Source of the DNA: Candidatus Krumholzibacteriota bacterium
GTDB taxonomy: Bacteria; Krumholzibacteriota; Krumholzibacteriia; JACNKJ01
Direction of reading: 5' to 3'
Length of the DNA: 64,000 nt
Assembly (NCBI GenBank): GCA_016933175.1
Contig: JAFGBK010000116.1
Span: forward strand, 1-64,000
Both the position numbers and the translations under genes were made by a program. Shown here piece after piece: positions 36,388 to 44,105 of this stretch. Every line of letters begins with the position of its first letter. Position 1 is the first letter of the stretch. The notes under the pieces are model-generated. The model saw nothing but the letters and a program-made list of their open reading frames with translations, had not been told where the DNA came from and made no database searches.

Positions 36388-37329
36388 ATGCGGACCCTCA
36401 CGCGCAACCAGTGGCTGCTGCTCCGGGTGGCGTTCTACCTGGCGGTCGTCGCCGGCCTGTACGGCCTGCGCGGCGGCGTGGACTGGCGGCGCGTCGGCGA
36501 TCTCCTGCACACGGGCGAGCCCGGTCGCGAGCTGCGCCTGGCGGGCCGCGAGCTGGCGCCCCAGCTCGTCGATACGCTACTCGTCCTCTACGCCAGGGAT
36601 TACCCCGCGGTCGGCATCACCCTGCTGCCGGGGGGCGCCGACCTCGCGCTGGAGCACCTGCTCAACGGCCGCTGCGACCTCGCCCTGCAGACGACACCCC
36701 CCTCGGCCCGCACGCAAGCGCTGGCCAGCGCGGCGCTCGGCGATACCCTGAGCTGGCATCCCATCGCTCTCGCCGCCCTGGAACTCTGGAGTGCGGCGCC
36801 GGCGGCGGCGCGCGTGGACCTGGTCGGCCTTCGCGCGCTGCTCGCCGGCAGCGACTCGCTCGGCGCCGGTCTCCTCATCGCCGAGGACCCGGCCCTCGGC
36901 GTCTGGGATGCCTTCGCCCGCGCGCTCGACCTGGATCCGGAGGCCGCCGCCTCGCCGGGGGTGCTCTTCGTGGCGGACGCCGCCGCCGTGCTGGCGAGCC
37001 TGCCCGCCAGACCGGAGGCTCTCGGCCTGCTGGGCGGGTTCGCGATCCCGCCCGACGCGGCGGCGGGGACCGCGCGGCCGCTCGCCGTCGGCATCACCGC
37101 CACGGATGCGGCGCCGCTTCCCGATCCCGCCGCGGTAGCCGGCGGGGACTACCCCCTCTGGTATTTCCTGTACATTTGCCATCGCGAGAATGCTACAGTG
37201 GAAGCGGCCAAGCTCGTGACCCACCTCACGAGCGCGCGCGGACAGCGCCGCATCGAGCGGATCGGCTTCCTGCCGGCGCGACGGATCCTGCGGGAAGTCC
37301 ACCTGCGGCGCGAACCCCCGAACCGGTAG
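36388..37329 (+). CDS. Membrane-anchored PstS-like periplasmic-binding-fold protein of a TonB cluster
   Basis: 313 residues from ATG 36388 (site GAAGGACGG). One N-terminal helix (WLLLRVAFYLAVVAGLYGL) anchors a periplasmic part with a type-2 binding fold: LRLAGRELAPQLVDTLLVLY, LPGGADLALEHLLNGRCDLAL, then VDLVGLRALLAGSDSLGAG. This is like the PBP_like/PstS proteins found next to exbB-exbD-tonB genes in Bacteroidota. It is smaller and more divergent than phosphate-binding PstS. It probably has a structural or sensing role in the TonB machine rather than in phosphate import. It starts the plus-strand cluster, 14 bases before the TPR gene. Confidence 0.72.
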   Translation: MRTLTRNQWLLLRVAFYLAVVAGLYGLRGGVDWRRVGDLLHTGEPGRELRLAGRELAPQLVDTLLVLYARDYPAVGITLLPGGADLALEHLLNGRCDLALQTTPPSARTQALASAALGDTLSWHPIALAALELWSAAPAAARVDLVGLRALLAGSDSLGAGLLIAEDPALGVWDAFARALDLDPEAAASPGVLFVADAAAVLASLPARPEALGLLGGFAIPPDAAAGTARPLAVGITATDAAPLPDPAAVAGGDYPLWYFLYICHRENATVEAAKLVTHLTSARGQRRIERIGFLPARRILREVHLRREPPNR

Positions 37330-37343
37330 GGCGAGGAGAGTGC

Positions 37344-39182
37344 ATGGGAGCCGCACCGTCGCCGACTTCGAGTAACCGGTTACATGCCCTCTGTCTGGGG
37401 CTCGCCCTTCTCCTCGTGGCCGCCGGCGCCGCCGCCGAGAAGCACACCTACACCCTGGACGAGGATCCCATCCGCCTCGGCTTCAAGGCCCTGGAGGCCG
37501 GGCGGCTGGGCGAGGCCCGCGCAGAGTTCCAGCGGGCCGTCGACGCGGACCACCAGATCCACCGCGCGTGGTTCGGGCTCGCCGAGGTCGCCGTGCGCGA
37601 GGGACGCTACGCCGACGCCGAGCCACTCTACCGGGACGCGGTGGACGCCCAGCAGGGAGTGCGCGGGGGCTATCCCGAGGCCAGCGCGGGACTGGGGCTG
37701 CTCCTGCTCCGTCTGGGCCGTGACCTGGAGGCCGACATGGAGCTCGACCGCGCGCTGGCGGGCGACGACCGGCTCTGGACGGCCCATTACGGCAAGGCGA
37801 GGGTCCTGCTGCTCCAGGGCCAGCGGGAGCTGGCGCGGCGGCACCTGGAGCGCGGCGAGGGGCGCCACGGCGCCGCCGACGGCGAGGACCTCTATCACCA
37901 CGGCATGGCGCTCTACTACCTGAGTGGTGGGGATCTGGACGGCGCCGAGCGCGAGGCCCTGCTCGCCCTGCACGTCAATCCGATCGATCCGGCGTACGGA
38001 GACCTCGTCGGCCGCATCTACGAGGAGCGGAATGAGCCCGCCCTGGCGATCACCGCCTACGAGAAGGCCCTGCTGGCCCCCGGCCGCGTTCCTTCGCCGC
38101 CGGGACTGCACACCCTGGGCCGGCTCTACCAGAAGGTCGGCCGCTACGACGAGGCCAGGGACCACTACCTGCGGGCCGTCGCCGCGGATTCCACCTACGC
38201 GCCGGCCCTGAAGGACCTCGCCGGGCTGCTGCGCTTGGCCGGCCGGCACGAGCAGGCCGCGCGGGTCCTGCTGCGCTACGTGACCCTGGCGCCGCGGGAT
38301 CTCGCCGTCCTGCTGGATCTGGCGGATTCCTGCTACGAGATCGGCAGGTACGCGCAGGGCCTGGAGGTGGCCCGGGCCGCCCGCGCCCTGGCGCCGGACC
38401 GGACCGAGACGGGCTTCGCCCTCGCCCGCTGCGGGATCCACACCCACGAGGCGGAGGCCCGCGACGAGGCGGCGGCGCTGATGACGGTGCTGCCCGACAG
38501 CCTGGCCTGGCGGCCGCGGGACTTCGTGGCGCTGGCCGCCTGGTTCCGGGAGCAGGGCCGGTACGCCGACGCCGAGACGCAGATCGAGCGCGCCCTGGCC
38601 GTGGACCCCGAGGCCCCCGGCGCCCACTTCCAGCGGGGCCTGGTCGAGTTGAAGCGCGGCCGCCCGGCAGCGGCGATCGACGCCCTGGAGCGCGCGGCGG
38701 CCCGGGATCCGGATTCGCCCGTCACGTTCATCAACCTCGGCATCGCCCGCTTCCAGGCGGGCGACTATCTCGCCGCCGCGCCGGAGTTCGAGCGCGCCCT
38801 CGCCCTCAATCCCGAGCTCACGGTGGCCCGCCTCCTCCTCGCCCAGGCCTACGCCGTCAGCGACTCCCTGGCGGCGGCCGAGGAGCAGTACTCCCGCGTG
38901 CTGGAGGCGGAGCCCGACAACGCCCGGGCCCTGCGCGGGCTGGGCTTCTGCCACGTGCGGCGGGCGAGCTACGAGGAGGCCGCCGGGTACTACCGCCGCG
39001 CGATCGAGGTGGCGCCGGAGGAGGCGGACGGCTGGGCCGGCCTCGGCAACGCCTACCTGGGCCAGTCGGACTTCGCGGCCGCGCGCGCCGCCTTCGAGCG
39101 CGCCCGCGCCCTCGATCCGGACAACGCGACGATGAGGAAGGGACTCGAGCTCCTGGAGGAGGCCGAGAGCGCGGGCGGCTGA
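37344..39182 (+). CDS. Exported TPR-repeat protein of the TonB cluster
   Basis: 612 residues from ATG 37344 (site GAGGAGAG). Signal peptide LHALCLGLALLLVAAGAAA. From residue ~45 to the end the protein is a series of about a dozen 34-residue TPR units, the most regular being ALAVDPEAPGAHFQRGLVEL, SPVTFINLGIARFQAGDYL and EEADGWAGLGNAYLGQSDF. It is probably a periplasmic scaffold. A perfect palindrome GTAACCGGTTAC lies over codons 10-13. A TPR gene next to exbB/exbD/tonB is a recurring arrangement in FCB bacteria, though the mechanism is not known. Confidence 0.8.
   Translation: MGAAPSPTSSNRLHALCLGLALLLVAAGAAAEKHTYTLDEDPIRLGFKALEAGRLGEARAEFQRAVDADHQIHRAWFGLAEVAVREGRYADAEPLYRDAVDAQQGVRGGYPEASAGLGLLLLRLGRDLEADMELDRALAGDDRLWTAHYGKARVLLLQGQRELARRHLERGEGRHGAADGEDLYHHGMALYYLSGGDLDGAEREALLALHVNPIDPAYGDLVGRIYEERNEPALAITAYEKALLAPGRVPSPPGLHTLGRLYQKVGRYDEARDHYLRAVAADSTYAPALKDLAGLLRLAGRHEQAARVLLRYVTLAPRDLAVLLDLADSCYEIGRYAQGLEVARAARALAPDRTETGFALARCGIHTHEAEARDEAAALMTVLPDSLAWRPRDFVALAAWFREQGRYADAETQIERALAVDPEAPGAHFQRGLVELKRGRPAAAIDALERAAARDPDSPVTFINLGIARFQAGDYLAAAPEFERALALNPELTVARLLLAQAYAVSDSLAAAEEQYSRVLEAEPDNARALRGLGFCHVRRASYEEAAGYYRRAIEVAPEEADGWAGLGNAYLGQSDFAAARAAFERARALDPDNATMRKGLELLEEAESAGG
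37371..37384. promoter_or_regulatory. Candidate LacI-family operator, site 3 (inside the TPR gene)
   Basis: AGTAACCGGTTACA contains the perfect 12-bp palindrome GTAACCGGTTAC and matches site 1 at 12 of 14 positions. It lies 27 bases inside the TPR gene, so it could act as a transcription roadblock or as a second binding site for looping with site 2, about 1.15 kb away. Confidence 0.5.
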
Positions 39183-39248
39183 CGGCCGCGGGGAAGCAAA
39201 GGCATGGTCGTGAACGGACCGCCATGACATGACAGGAGAAGGGAAGGC

Positions 39249-39965
39249 ATGAGAAAGGCGATCTTCATCCCGATTTTCGTTCTCTCCGTGGTGGTGGCCT
39301 GGTTCATCTGGGTCAACGCGCCCGAGTTCTTCAAGCAGAGCGGGCCGCTGCTCGTGGTCGGCCTCACCTGCCTGTTCCTGGTCTTCATCTTCAGCGTCGA
39401 GCGCTTCATCGTGCTCTGGCGGGCCGGCGGCCGCGGCAGCGTCGCGGCCTTCGTGCGCAAGCTCAAGGGCAGCCTGGAGGCCGGCCGCGTCGAGGAGGCC
39501 GTGGAGTACTGCAAGCGCCAGGGCGGCAGCCTGGCCAACGTCATCGGCGCCGGCCTGACGCGCTACCACGCGGTCGCCGGCGTGGCCGAGGACCCGGCGG
39601 CCGCCCTCGGCGAGACCCGCCGGGCGCTGCACGAGGCCAACAGCCTGGAGAGCCCCCTCCTGGAGCGCAACCTGACGGCCCTGTCCACCCTGGCCTCCAT
39701 CGCCACCCTCATCGGCCTGCTCGGCACGGTCGTCGGCATGATCCGCGCGTTCCTCGGCATGGCGCACGCGGGAGCGCCCGACGCCACCCAGCTCGCGAGG
39801 GGCATCTCGGAGGCGCTCGTGAGCACGGCCCTGGGCCTGACCACCGCCATCATCGGCACCGTGCTGTATAACTACTTCACGACGCGCGTCGACGGCTTCA
39901 ACACCCAGACGGCGGAGACCGCCTACGAGGTGCTGCAGCTCCTGGAGAACCGGAAGGGAGCCTGA
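39249..39965 (+). CDS. exbB: ExbB/TolQ/MotA-family proton channel protein
   Basis: 238 residues (site AGGAGAAGGGAAGG). Three membrane helices: FIPIFVLSVVVAWFIWV, LVVGLTCLFLVFIFSVERFI and a pair around LASIATLIGLLGTVVGMI and ALVSTALGLTTAIIGTVLY, with the family pattern LGTVVGMIRAF...EALVSTALGL. It forms the proton-driven stator with the two ExbD proteins that follow (3 and 11 bases apart) and energises TonB. By context it powers the glucan receptor at 17405, but it may serve several receptors. Confidence 0.92.
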   Translation: MRKAIFIPIFVLSVVVAWFIWVNAPEFFKQSGPLLVVGLTCLFLVFIFSVERFIVLWRAGGRGSVAAFVRKLKGSLEAGRVEEAVEYCKRQGGSLANVIGAGLTRYHAVAGVAEDPAAALGETRRALHEANSLESPLLERNLTALSTLASIATLIGLLGTVVGMIRAFLGMAHAGAPDATQLARGISEALVSTALGLTTAIIGTVLYNYFTTRVDGFNTQTAETAYEVLQLLENRKGA

Positions 39966-39968
39966 GCC

Positions 39969-40412
39969 ATGCCCCCCCGGCGAGTCCGCATCCACACCGA
40001 CATGACGCCCCTGGTGGACGTGGCCTTCCTGCTGCTCATCTTCTTCATGTCGACGACCCAGTTCAAGCCGCCGGAGGCGGTGGCGGTGGACCTGCCCGCC
40101 TCGACGTCCGAGATCCACGTCCCCGAGACCGGCACGATCATCCTCACGATCACCCGCGCCGGCGAGACCTACATCTCCACCGAACGGGTGGTGGACGCCC
40201 AGGCCGTGCCGCTGTCCGACCTCATGAACGCCATCGTCACCTGGCGCGGCATGTACCCCCGCGCCGTGGTCATCGTGAAGGGCGACCGGGACGCCCCGTT
40301 CGGCGTCATCGCCGACGTCATGGACACCCTGGCCGCGGCGAAGACCCTGCGCTTCAACCTGATGACCGACTTCAAGGAGCGCCGGCCCGAGGCCGGCGCG
40401 CGAGACGAGTGA
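39969..40412 (+). CDS. exbD: ExbD/TolR-family protein, first copy
   Basis: 147 residues starting 3 bases after the exbB stop. Short cytoplasmic basic N-terminus, then one helix with the functional Asp (TDMTPLVDVAFLLLIFFMSTT), then a periplasmic domain (TIILTITRAGETYISTERVV, RAVVIVKGDRDAPFGVIADV). This is the standard ExbD layout. It probably forms a heteromeric stator with the second copy downstream. Confidence 0.92.
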   Translation: MPPRRVRIHTDMTPLVDVAFLLLIFFMSTTQFKPPEAVAVDLPASTSEIHVPETGTIILTITRAGETYISTERVVDAQAVPLSDLMNAIVTWRGMYPRAVVIVKGDRDAPFGVIADVMDTLAAAKTLRFNLMTDFKERRPEAGARDE

Positions 40413-40423
40413 GGGGAGCGGAC

Positions 40424-40924
40424 ATGGCCGACACCCAGCCGGCGCAGCCCCGCCGTCCGATCACGGAGGAGGAGTACGCGCTGACCCGCCCCAAGCGCCG
40501 GGTGAGGATCCGCGTCGACCTGACCCCGATGGTCGACGTGGCCTTCCTGCTGCTCATCTTCTTCATGGTGACCACCGTGTTCCGCCGGCCCCTGGCGATG
40601 GAGGTGAACATGCCGGAGCCCGGCGCCACGGTGGAGGTGCCCGAGTCCAACGTGATGACGGTCCTCGTGGACCGGGACGAGGCCATGTTCTGCCGCCAGG
40701 GCGACGGCGCCCTCCGGCCGGTGCGCTGGGAGGAGCTGGACGACCTCTTTGTCGCGGGCCAGGAGGCGAACCCCGACCTGATCATCCTCGTCAAGATCCA
40801 CCGCGACGCCCGCTACGAGAGCATGGTGGAGATGATGGACACCCTCGACGAGGCCCACATGAACCGCTTCAGCCTCGTCCCGATGCGGGCGGAGGACGAG
40901 CGCCTCCTGGAGGAGGAACCCTGA
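40424..40924 (+). CDS. exbD: ExbD/TolR-family protein, second copy
   Basis: 166 residues from ATG 40424 (site GAGGGGAG). Longer cytoplasmic N-terminus (RRPITEEEYALTRPKRRVRI), helix with the Asp motif (VDLTPMVDVAFLLLIFFMVTT), and a divergent periplasmic domain (MPEPGATVEVPESNVMTVLV). Two unequal exbD genes in tandem are common in Bacteroidota-type TonB clusters. The tonB start follows after two bases. Confidence 0.92.
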   Translation: MADTQPAQPRRPITEEEYALTRPKRRVRIRVDLTPMVDVAFLLLIFFMVTTVFRRPLAMEVNMPEPGATVEVPESNVMTVLVDRDEAMFCRQGDGALRPVRWEELDDLFVAGQEANPDLIILVKIHRDARYESMVEMMDTLDEAHMNRFSLVPMRAEDERLLEEEP

Positions 40925-40926
40925 CC

Positions 40927-41697
40927 ATGGGCGCCAAGGACCCGCTCCACATCCCCTGGGCCTTCTCCCTGAGCGAGGCGCCTCGCCTGCCGGCGACGGG
41001 CGAGGGCCATCCGCTGCGGCGGGAGGCGGCCCGGTGGCTGGCGTGGTCCACGGCCGGCATCCTGGCCCTCGGCCTGCTGGCCTTCGGCGTCTGGTGGCTC
41101 TGGTGGCTGCGCCACCCGCCGTCACCCCCCCCGCGGGAGATCAGGATCGTCCGCTACACGGACCTGGGCGTGCCCCCCTCCATCGCCGAGCCGGCCGCGC
41201 CGCAGCTCAACATCGCCCAGGCGGTGGCGGAAGCCGCGCCGCCGCCGGCCATCGCCGTCCCCGAGCCGGTGCCCGACGAGCAGGCCCAGCGGCGGACCAT
41301 CGCCACCATGGCCGAGATGACGGAGGCGCTGGCGCCCATCACCATGGAGGACCTGGGCGCCGGCGGCGGCGACTCCCTGGTGGTCGACATCGACATCGAC
41401 ACCCGCCCCGCCCCCGGCGAGTTCGTCGCCGTGGAGCAGGAGCCGGTGCGGATCGCCATCGACCCGCCCGTCTATCCCGGGGTGGCCATGGCCGCCGGCG
41501 TCGAGGGCACGGTGATCGTGCGGGTGCTGGTGGGCAGGGACGGCAAGGTCGCGGACGCCCTCGTCGTGGACGGCATTCCCATGCTCGACGAGGCGGCGCT
41601 CGCCTGCGCGCGCACGGCCGTCTTCCGGCCGGCTCTCCTGCAGAACCGCCCCATCGAGGTCTGGGTGCTGATGCCCATCGTCTTCAAGCTGCACTAG
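40927..41697 (+). CDS. tonB: TonB-family energy transducer
   Basis: 256 residues. A single membrane helix at ~37-62 (WLAWSTAGILALGLLAFGVW), then a short proline-rich stretch (RHPPSPPPREIRIV, AAPPPAIAVPEPVP), then a TonB_C domain (PPVYPGVAMAAGVEGTVIV, VLVGRDGKVADALVVDGIP, ARTAVFRPALLQNRPIEVWV). The cytoplasmic N-terminus is longer than in E. coli TonB. It is last in the cluster and completes the machinery needed by the receptor at 17405. Confidence 0.92.
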   Translation: MGAKDPLHIPWAFSLSEAPRLPATGEGHPLRREAARWLAWSTAGILALGLLAFGVWWLWWLRHPPSPPPREIRIVRYTDLGVPPSIAEPAAPQLNIAQAVAEAAPPPAIAVPEPVPDEQAQRRTIATMAEMTEALAPITMEDLGAGGGDSLVVDIDIDTRPAPGEFVAVEQEPVRIAIDPPVYPGVAMAAGVEGTVIVRVLVGRDGKVADALVVDGIPMLDEAALACARTAVFRPALLQNRPIEVWVLMPIVFKLH

Positions 41698-41714
41698 GCC
41701 GGGAGCCCCCGGCC
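41697..41714. terminator. Hairpin between convergent tonB and mqnC
   Basis: A 7-bp stem GGCCGGG / CCCGGCC with an AGCC loop sits over the tonB stop, between two convergent genes. No clear T-run on either strand, so its efficiency is uncertain. Confidence 0.4.
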
Positions 41715-41717
41715 CCC

Positions 41718-42809
41718 TCAGAGCACTTCCAGGATCTCGTAGCGCTGGTTGCGCAGGGCGGGCGTGAAGCCGGCGTCGCGGATCAGCCGCTCGATCTCGT
41801 CGCGCGGCATCAGGAGTCGCACCCCCGTTTCGGCGACCACGTTCTCCTCCAGCATCAGGCTGCCGAAGTCGTTGGCCCCGAAGCGCAGGGCGAGCTGGCC
41901 GATCTTGGCGCCCTGGGTCACGTAGGAGAGCTGCAGGTTGGCGAAGTTGTCCAGGTAGAGGCGGGCCAGGGCCAGGAGGCGCAGGTAGTCCACGGCCGTG
42001 GCCGCGGGCGCGACCAGGCGCGTGTTGGCCGGCTGGAAGGACCAGGGGATGAAGGCGGTGAAGCCGCCGGTCTTGTCTTGTAGACGGCGCAGCAGCTCCA
42101 GGTGGCGCAGGATCTCGCCGGGCGTCTCCCGGTGGCCGAACATCATGGTGGCCGTCGTGCGCAGGCCCAGGTCGTGGGCCGTCTCCATGACCTCCAGCCA
42201 CTCGGCGCTGCTGTCCTTGCGCGGGCTGATGGCCGTGCGCACGCGGTCGGACAGGATCTCCGCGCCTCCGCCGGGGATCGAGTCCAGCCCGGCGGCCACG
42301 AGGCGCCGGAGCGTCGTCGCGATGTCCAGCCCCGAGAACTCGGCCAGGCGGCGGATCTCCACGGGGCTGAAGCCGTGCACGTGGATGTCCCAGCGGCTCT
42401 TGACGAAGCGCAGCAGGTCCTCGTACCAGGCGATCGTCAGGGCGGGGTTGACCCCGCCCTGCAGCAGGATCTGCGTGCCCCCCACGGCCACGGTCTCGTC
42501 GATCTTGCGGGCCAGCGTCTCGCGCTCGATGACGTAGCCGCGCGGATTTCCCGGCGGGCGGGAGAAGGCGCAGAAGCGGCAGCCCACGACGCAGATGTTC
42601 GTGTAGTTGATGTTCCGATCGAGGATGAAGGTCACGCGATTCTCGGGATGCAGCGCCTGGCGCCGCTGGTCCGCCGCCCGGCCCAGCTCCAGCAGGTCCG
42701 CCTCCTGGAAGAGGCGCAGGCCCTCGTTCTCGCCCAGGCGCCCGCCGGCGGCCGCCTTGTCGAGCAGGGGCGCCAGCCCGTTCGTCGCCGCTGCGCCCCT
42801 CACACCCAT
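41718..42809 (-). CDS. mqnC: Cyclic dehypoxanthinyl futalosine synthase (radical SAM)
   Basis: 363 residues from ATG 42809 (site GAGGAGC). The radical-SAM cluster motif CX3CX2C is seen as NICVVGCRFCAF near residue 75, inside the usual NYTNIC context. Further MqnC hallmarks are TQILLQGGVNPAL, SIPGGGAEILSDRVR, TATMMFGHRET, AFIPWSFQPANT and GANDFGSLMLEENV. It catalyses the cyclisation step of the futalosine route to menaquinone. Its start overlaps the end of mqnE by 10 bases, so the two steps are co-translated. Other mqn genes are not in the window. Confidence 0.93.
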   Translation of the reverse strand: MGVRGAAATNGLAPLLDKAAAGGRLGENEGLRLFQEADLLELGRAADQRRQALHPENRVTFILDRNINYTNICVVGCRFCAFSRPPGNPRGYVIERETLARKIDETVAVGGTQILLQGGVNPALTIAWYEDLLRFVKSRWDIHVHGFSPVEIRRLAEFSGLDIATTLRRLVAAGLDSIPGGGAEILSDRVRTAISPRKDSSAEWLEVMETAHDLGLRTTATMMFGHRETPGEILRHLELLRRLQDKTGGFTAFIPWSFQPANTRLVAPAATAVDYLRLLALARLYLDNFANLQLSYVTQGAKIGQLALRFGANDFGSLMLEENVVAETGVRLLMPRDEIERLIRDAGFTPALRNQRYEILEVL

Positions 42810-43882
42810 GTTCGCAGCTCCTCGTAGAGGGTGTTGCGCTCGACGGGTACGCGCCCGGCCCGGCGGATCAGCCGCACCAGCTCCTCCTGGGGCAGGTGCT
42901 CGGGCGTGGTCGCGCCGGCCTCGTGGGTGATCCGCTCGCGCACCACCGTGCCGTCGATGTCGTTGGCGCCGAAGTGCAGGGCCACCTGGCTCAGCTTCTC
43001 GCCGACCATGATCCAGTAGGTCTTCAGGTGGCGGAAGTTGTCCAGGAAAAGCCGCGCCACGGCCAGGGTGCGCAGGTCGTCCAGGCCCGTCGTGGGCTCG
43101 GACACCGGCAGGGGGTTGTGCGCGGGGTGGTAGGCCAGGGGGACGAAGGCCTGAAAGCCGCCCGTGCGGTCCTGCAGCTCGCGCAGGCGCGCCATGTGGT
43201 CGACGCGATGCGCGAGGCTCTCGATGTGCCCGTAGAGCATGGTGGCGTTGGACGGGATTCCCAGCCCGTGGGCCGCCGCGTGGATCTCCAGCCAGCGGTC
43301 GCTGAAGGCCTTCTTCCCGCAGAGCTCGGCGCGCACATCCTCGGCGAAGATCTCGGCACCGCCGCCGGGCAGGCTGCCCAGGCCGGCTTCCCTGAGCTCG
43401 GCCAGGACGGCCGCCGCCGAGCGCCCCGTCAGGCGCGTGAAGTGGTCGATCTCCACGGCCGTCCAGGCCTTGATGTGGGCGCGGGGATGTGCCGCCTTCA
43501 GGTCGCGGACGATGCCCAGGTACCAGTCGTAGCCCTTGCGCGGGTGCAGCCCCCCCACCACGTGGACCTCCGTGGCGCCCGTGTGCTCCAGGTCGGCCAC
43601 GGCGGCCAGGATCTCCTCTCGCGTCATGGTGTAGCCCTCGGGATCGCCCAGGCCGGCCGAGAAGGAGCAGAAGCGGCAGCTGCCGTGGTTGACGCAGAGG
43701 TTGGTGGGATTGAGGTGCCGGTTGACGTTGAAGGTGACCCGCAGGCCGTTGCGACGCTGGTTGGCGGCGTCGGCCAGCTCGGCGAGGGCGAAGAGGTCCG
43801 GCGTGTGGTAGAGGGCGAGCGCGTCCTCGCGCGTCAGGCGCTCTCCCCGGTCCGCCTTGGCGGCGATGCGATCCAGCTCCAC
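42800..43882 (-). CDS. mqnE: Aminofutalosine synthase (radical SAM), with CX5CX2C cluster motif
   Basis: 360 residues from GTG 43882, with an excellent GGAGGTCGCC site. Family features: NRHLNPTNLC, GATEVHVVGGLHPRKGYDWYL, SLPGGGAEIFAEDVR, SNATMLYGHIES, QAFVPLAYHPAHN and GANDIDGTVVRERI. It joins 3-[(1-carboxyvinyl)oxy]benzoate to SAM-derived adenosine in menaquinone synthesis. The cluster motif reads LCVNHGSCRFCSF, i.e. CX5CX2C instead of the usual CX3CX2C; two extra residues (likely H-G) separate the first two Cys. The rest is intact, so it is probably functional. Promoter at 43912-43940. Confidence 0.9.
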   Translation of the reverse strand: MELDRIAAKADRGERLTREDALALYHTPDLFALAELADAANQRRNGLRVTFNVNRHLNPTNLCVNHGSCRFCSFSAGLGDPEGYTMTREEILAAVADLEHTGATEVHVVGGLHPRKGYDWYLGIVRDLKAAHPRAHIKAWTAVEIDHFTRLTGRSAAAVLAELREAGLGSLPGGGAEIFAEDVRAELCGKKAFSDRWLEIHAAAHGLGIPSNATMLYGHIESLAHRVDHMARLRELQDRTGGFQAFVPLAYHPAHNPLPVSEPTTGLDDLRTLAVARLFLDNFRHLKTYWIMVGEKLSQVALHFGANDIDGTVVRERITHEAGATTPEHLPQEELVRLIRRAGRVPVERNTLYEELRTWV

Positions 43883-43911
43883 GGCGACCTCCGACCCCGC
43901 ACGGTTCCGTG

Positions 43912-43940
43912 AATATACGTTAGGGTCTCACTACGGTAAA
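43912..43940 (-). promoter_or_regulatory. Promoter of the mqnE-mqnC operon
   Basis: Read on the minus strand, TTTACC (43940-43935), a 17-base spacer and TATATT (43917-43912), 30 bases before the GTG start. Well spaced and AT-rich against a GC-rich background. Confidence 0.65.
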
Positions 43941-44105
43941 GCGACCCCCTCGGTTCCGCGCGCTCGCGGTTCCCGGCGCGCGGCGCGGGAATCGCGCTTC
44001 AACCGATCGCGCGGCGCCCGCCATCCGCGCCCGCCGCGTGCGTTGTCCTTGATGCCCGCGCGGCGCTGGCCTAATCTCGCCGCGAACGCGATGGAGGAGG
44101 CCTGC

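Noticed and set aside
37384..37923. Alternative frame starting with ATG right after the site-3 palindrome
   Set aside because: It is a shifted frame inside the TPR gene; the signal peptide and TPR repeats belong to the frame from 37344.
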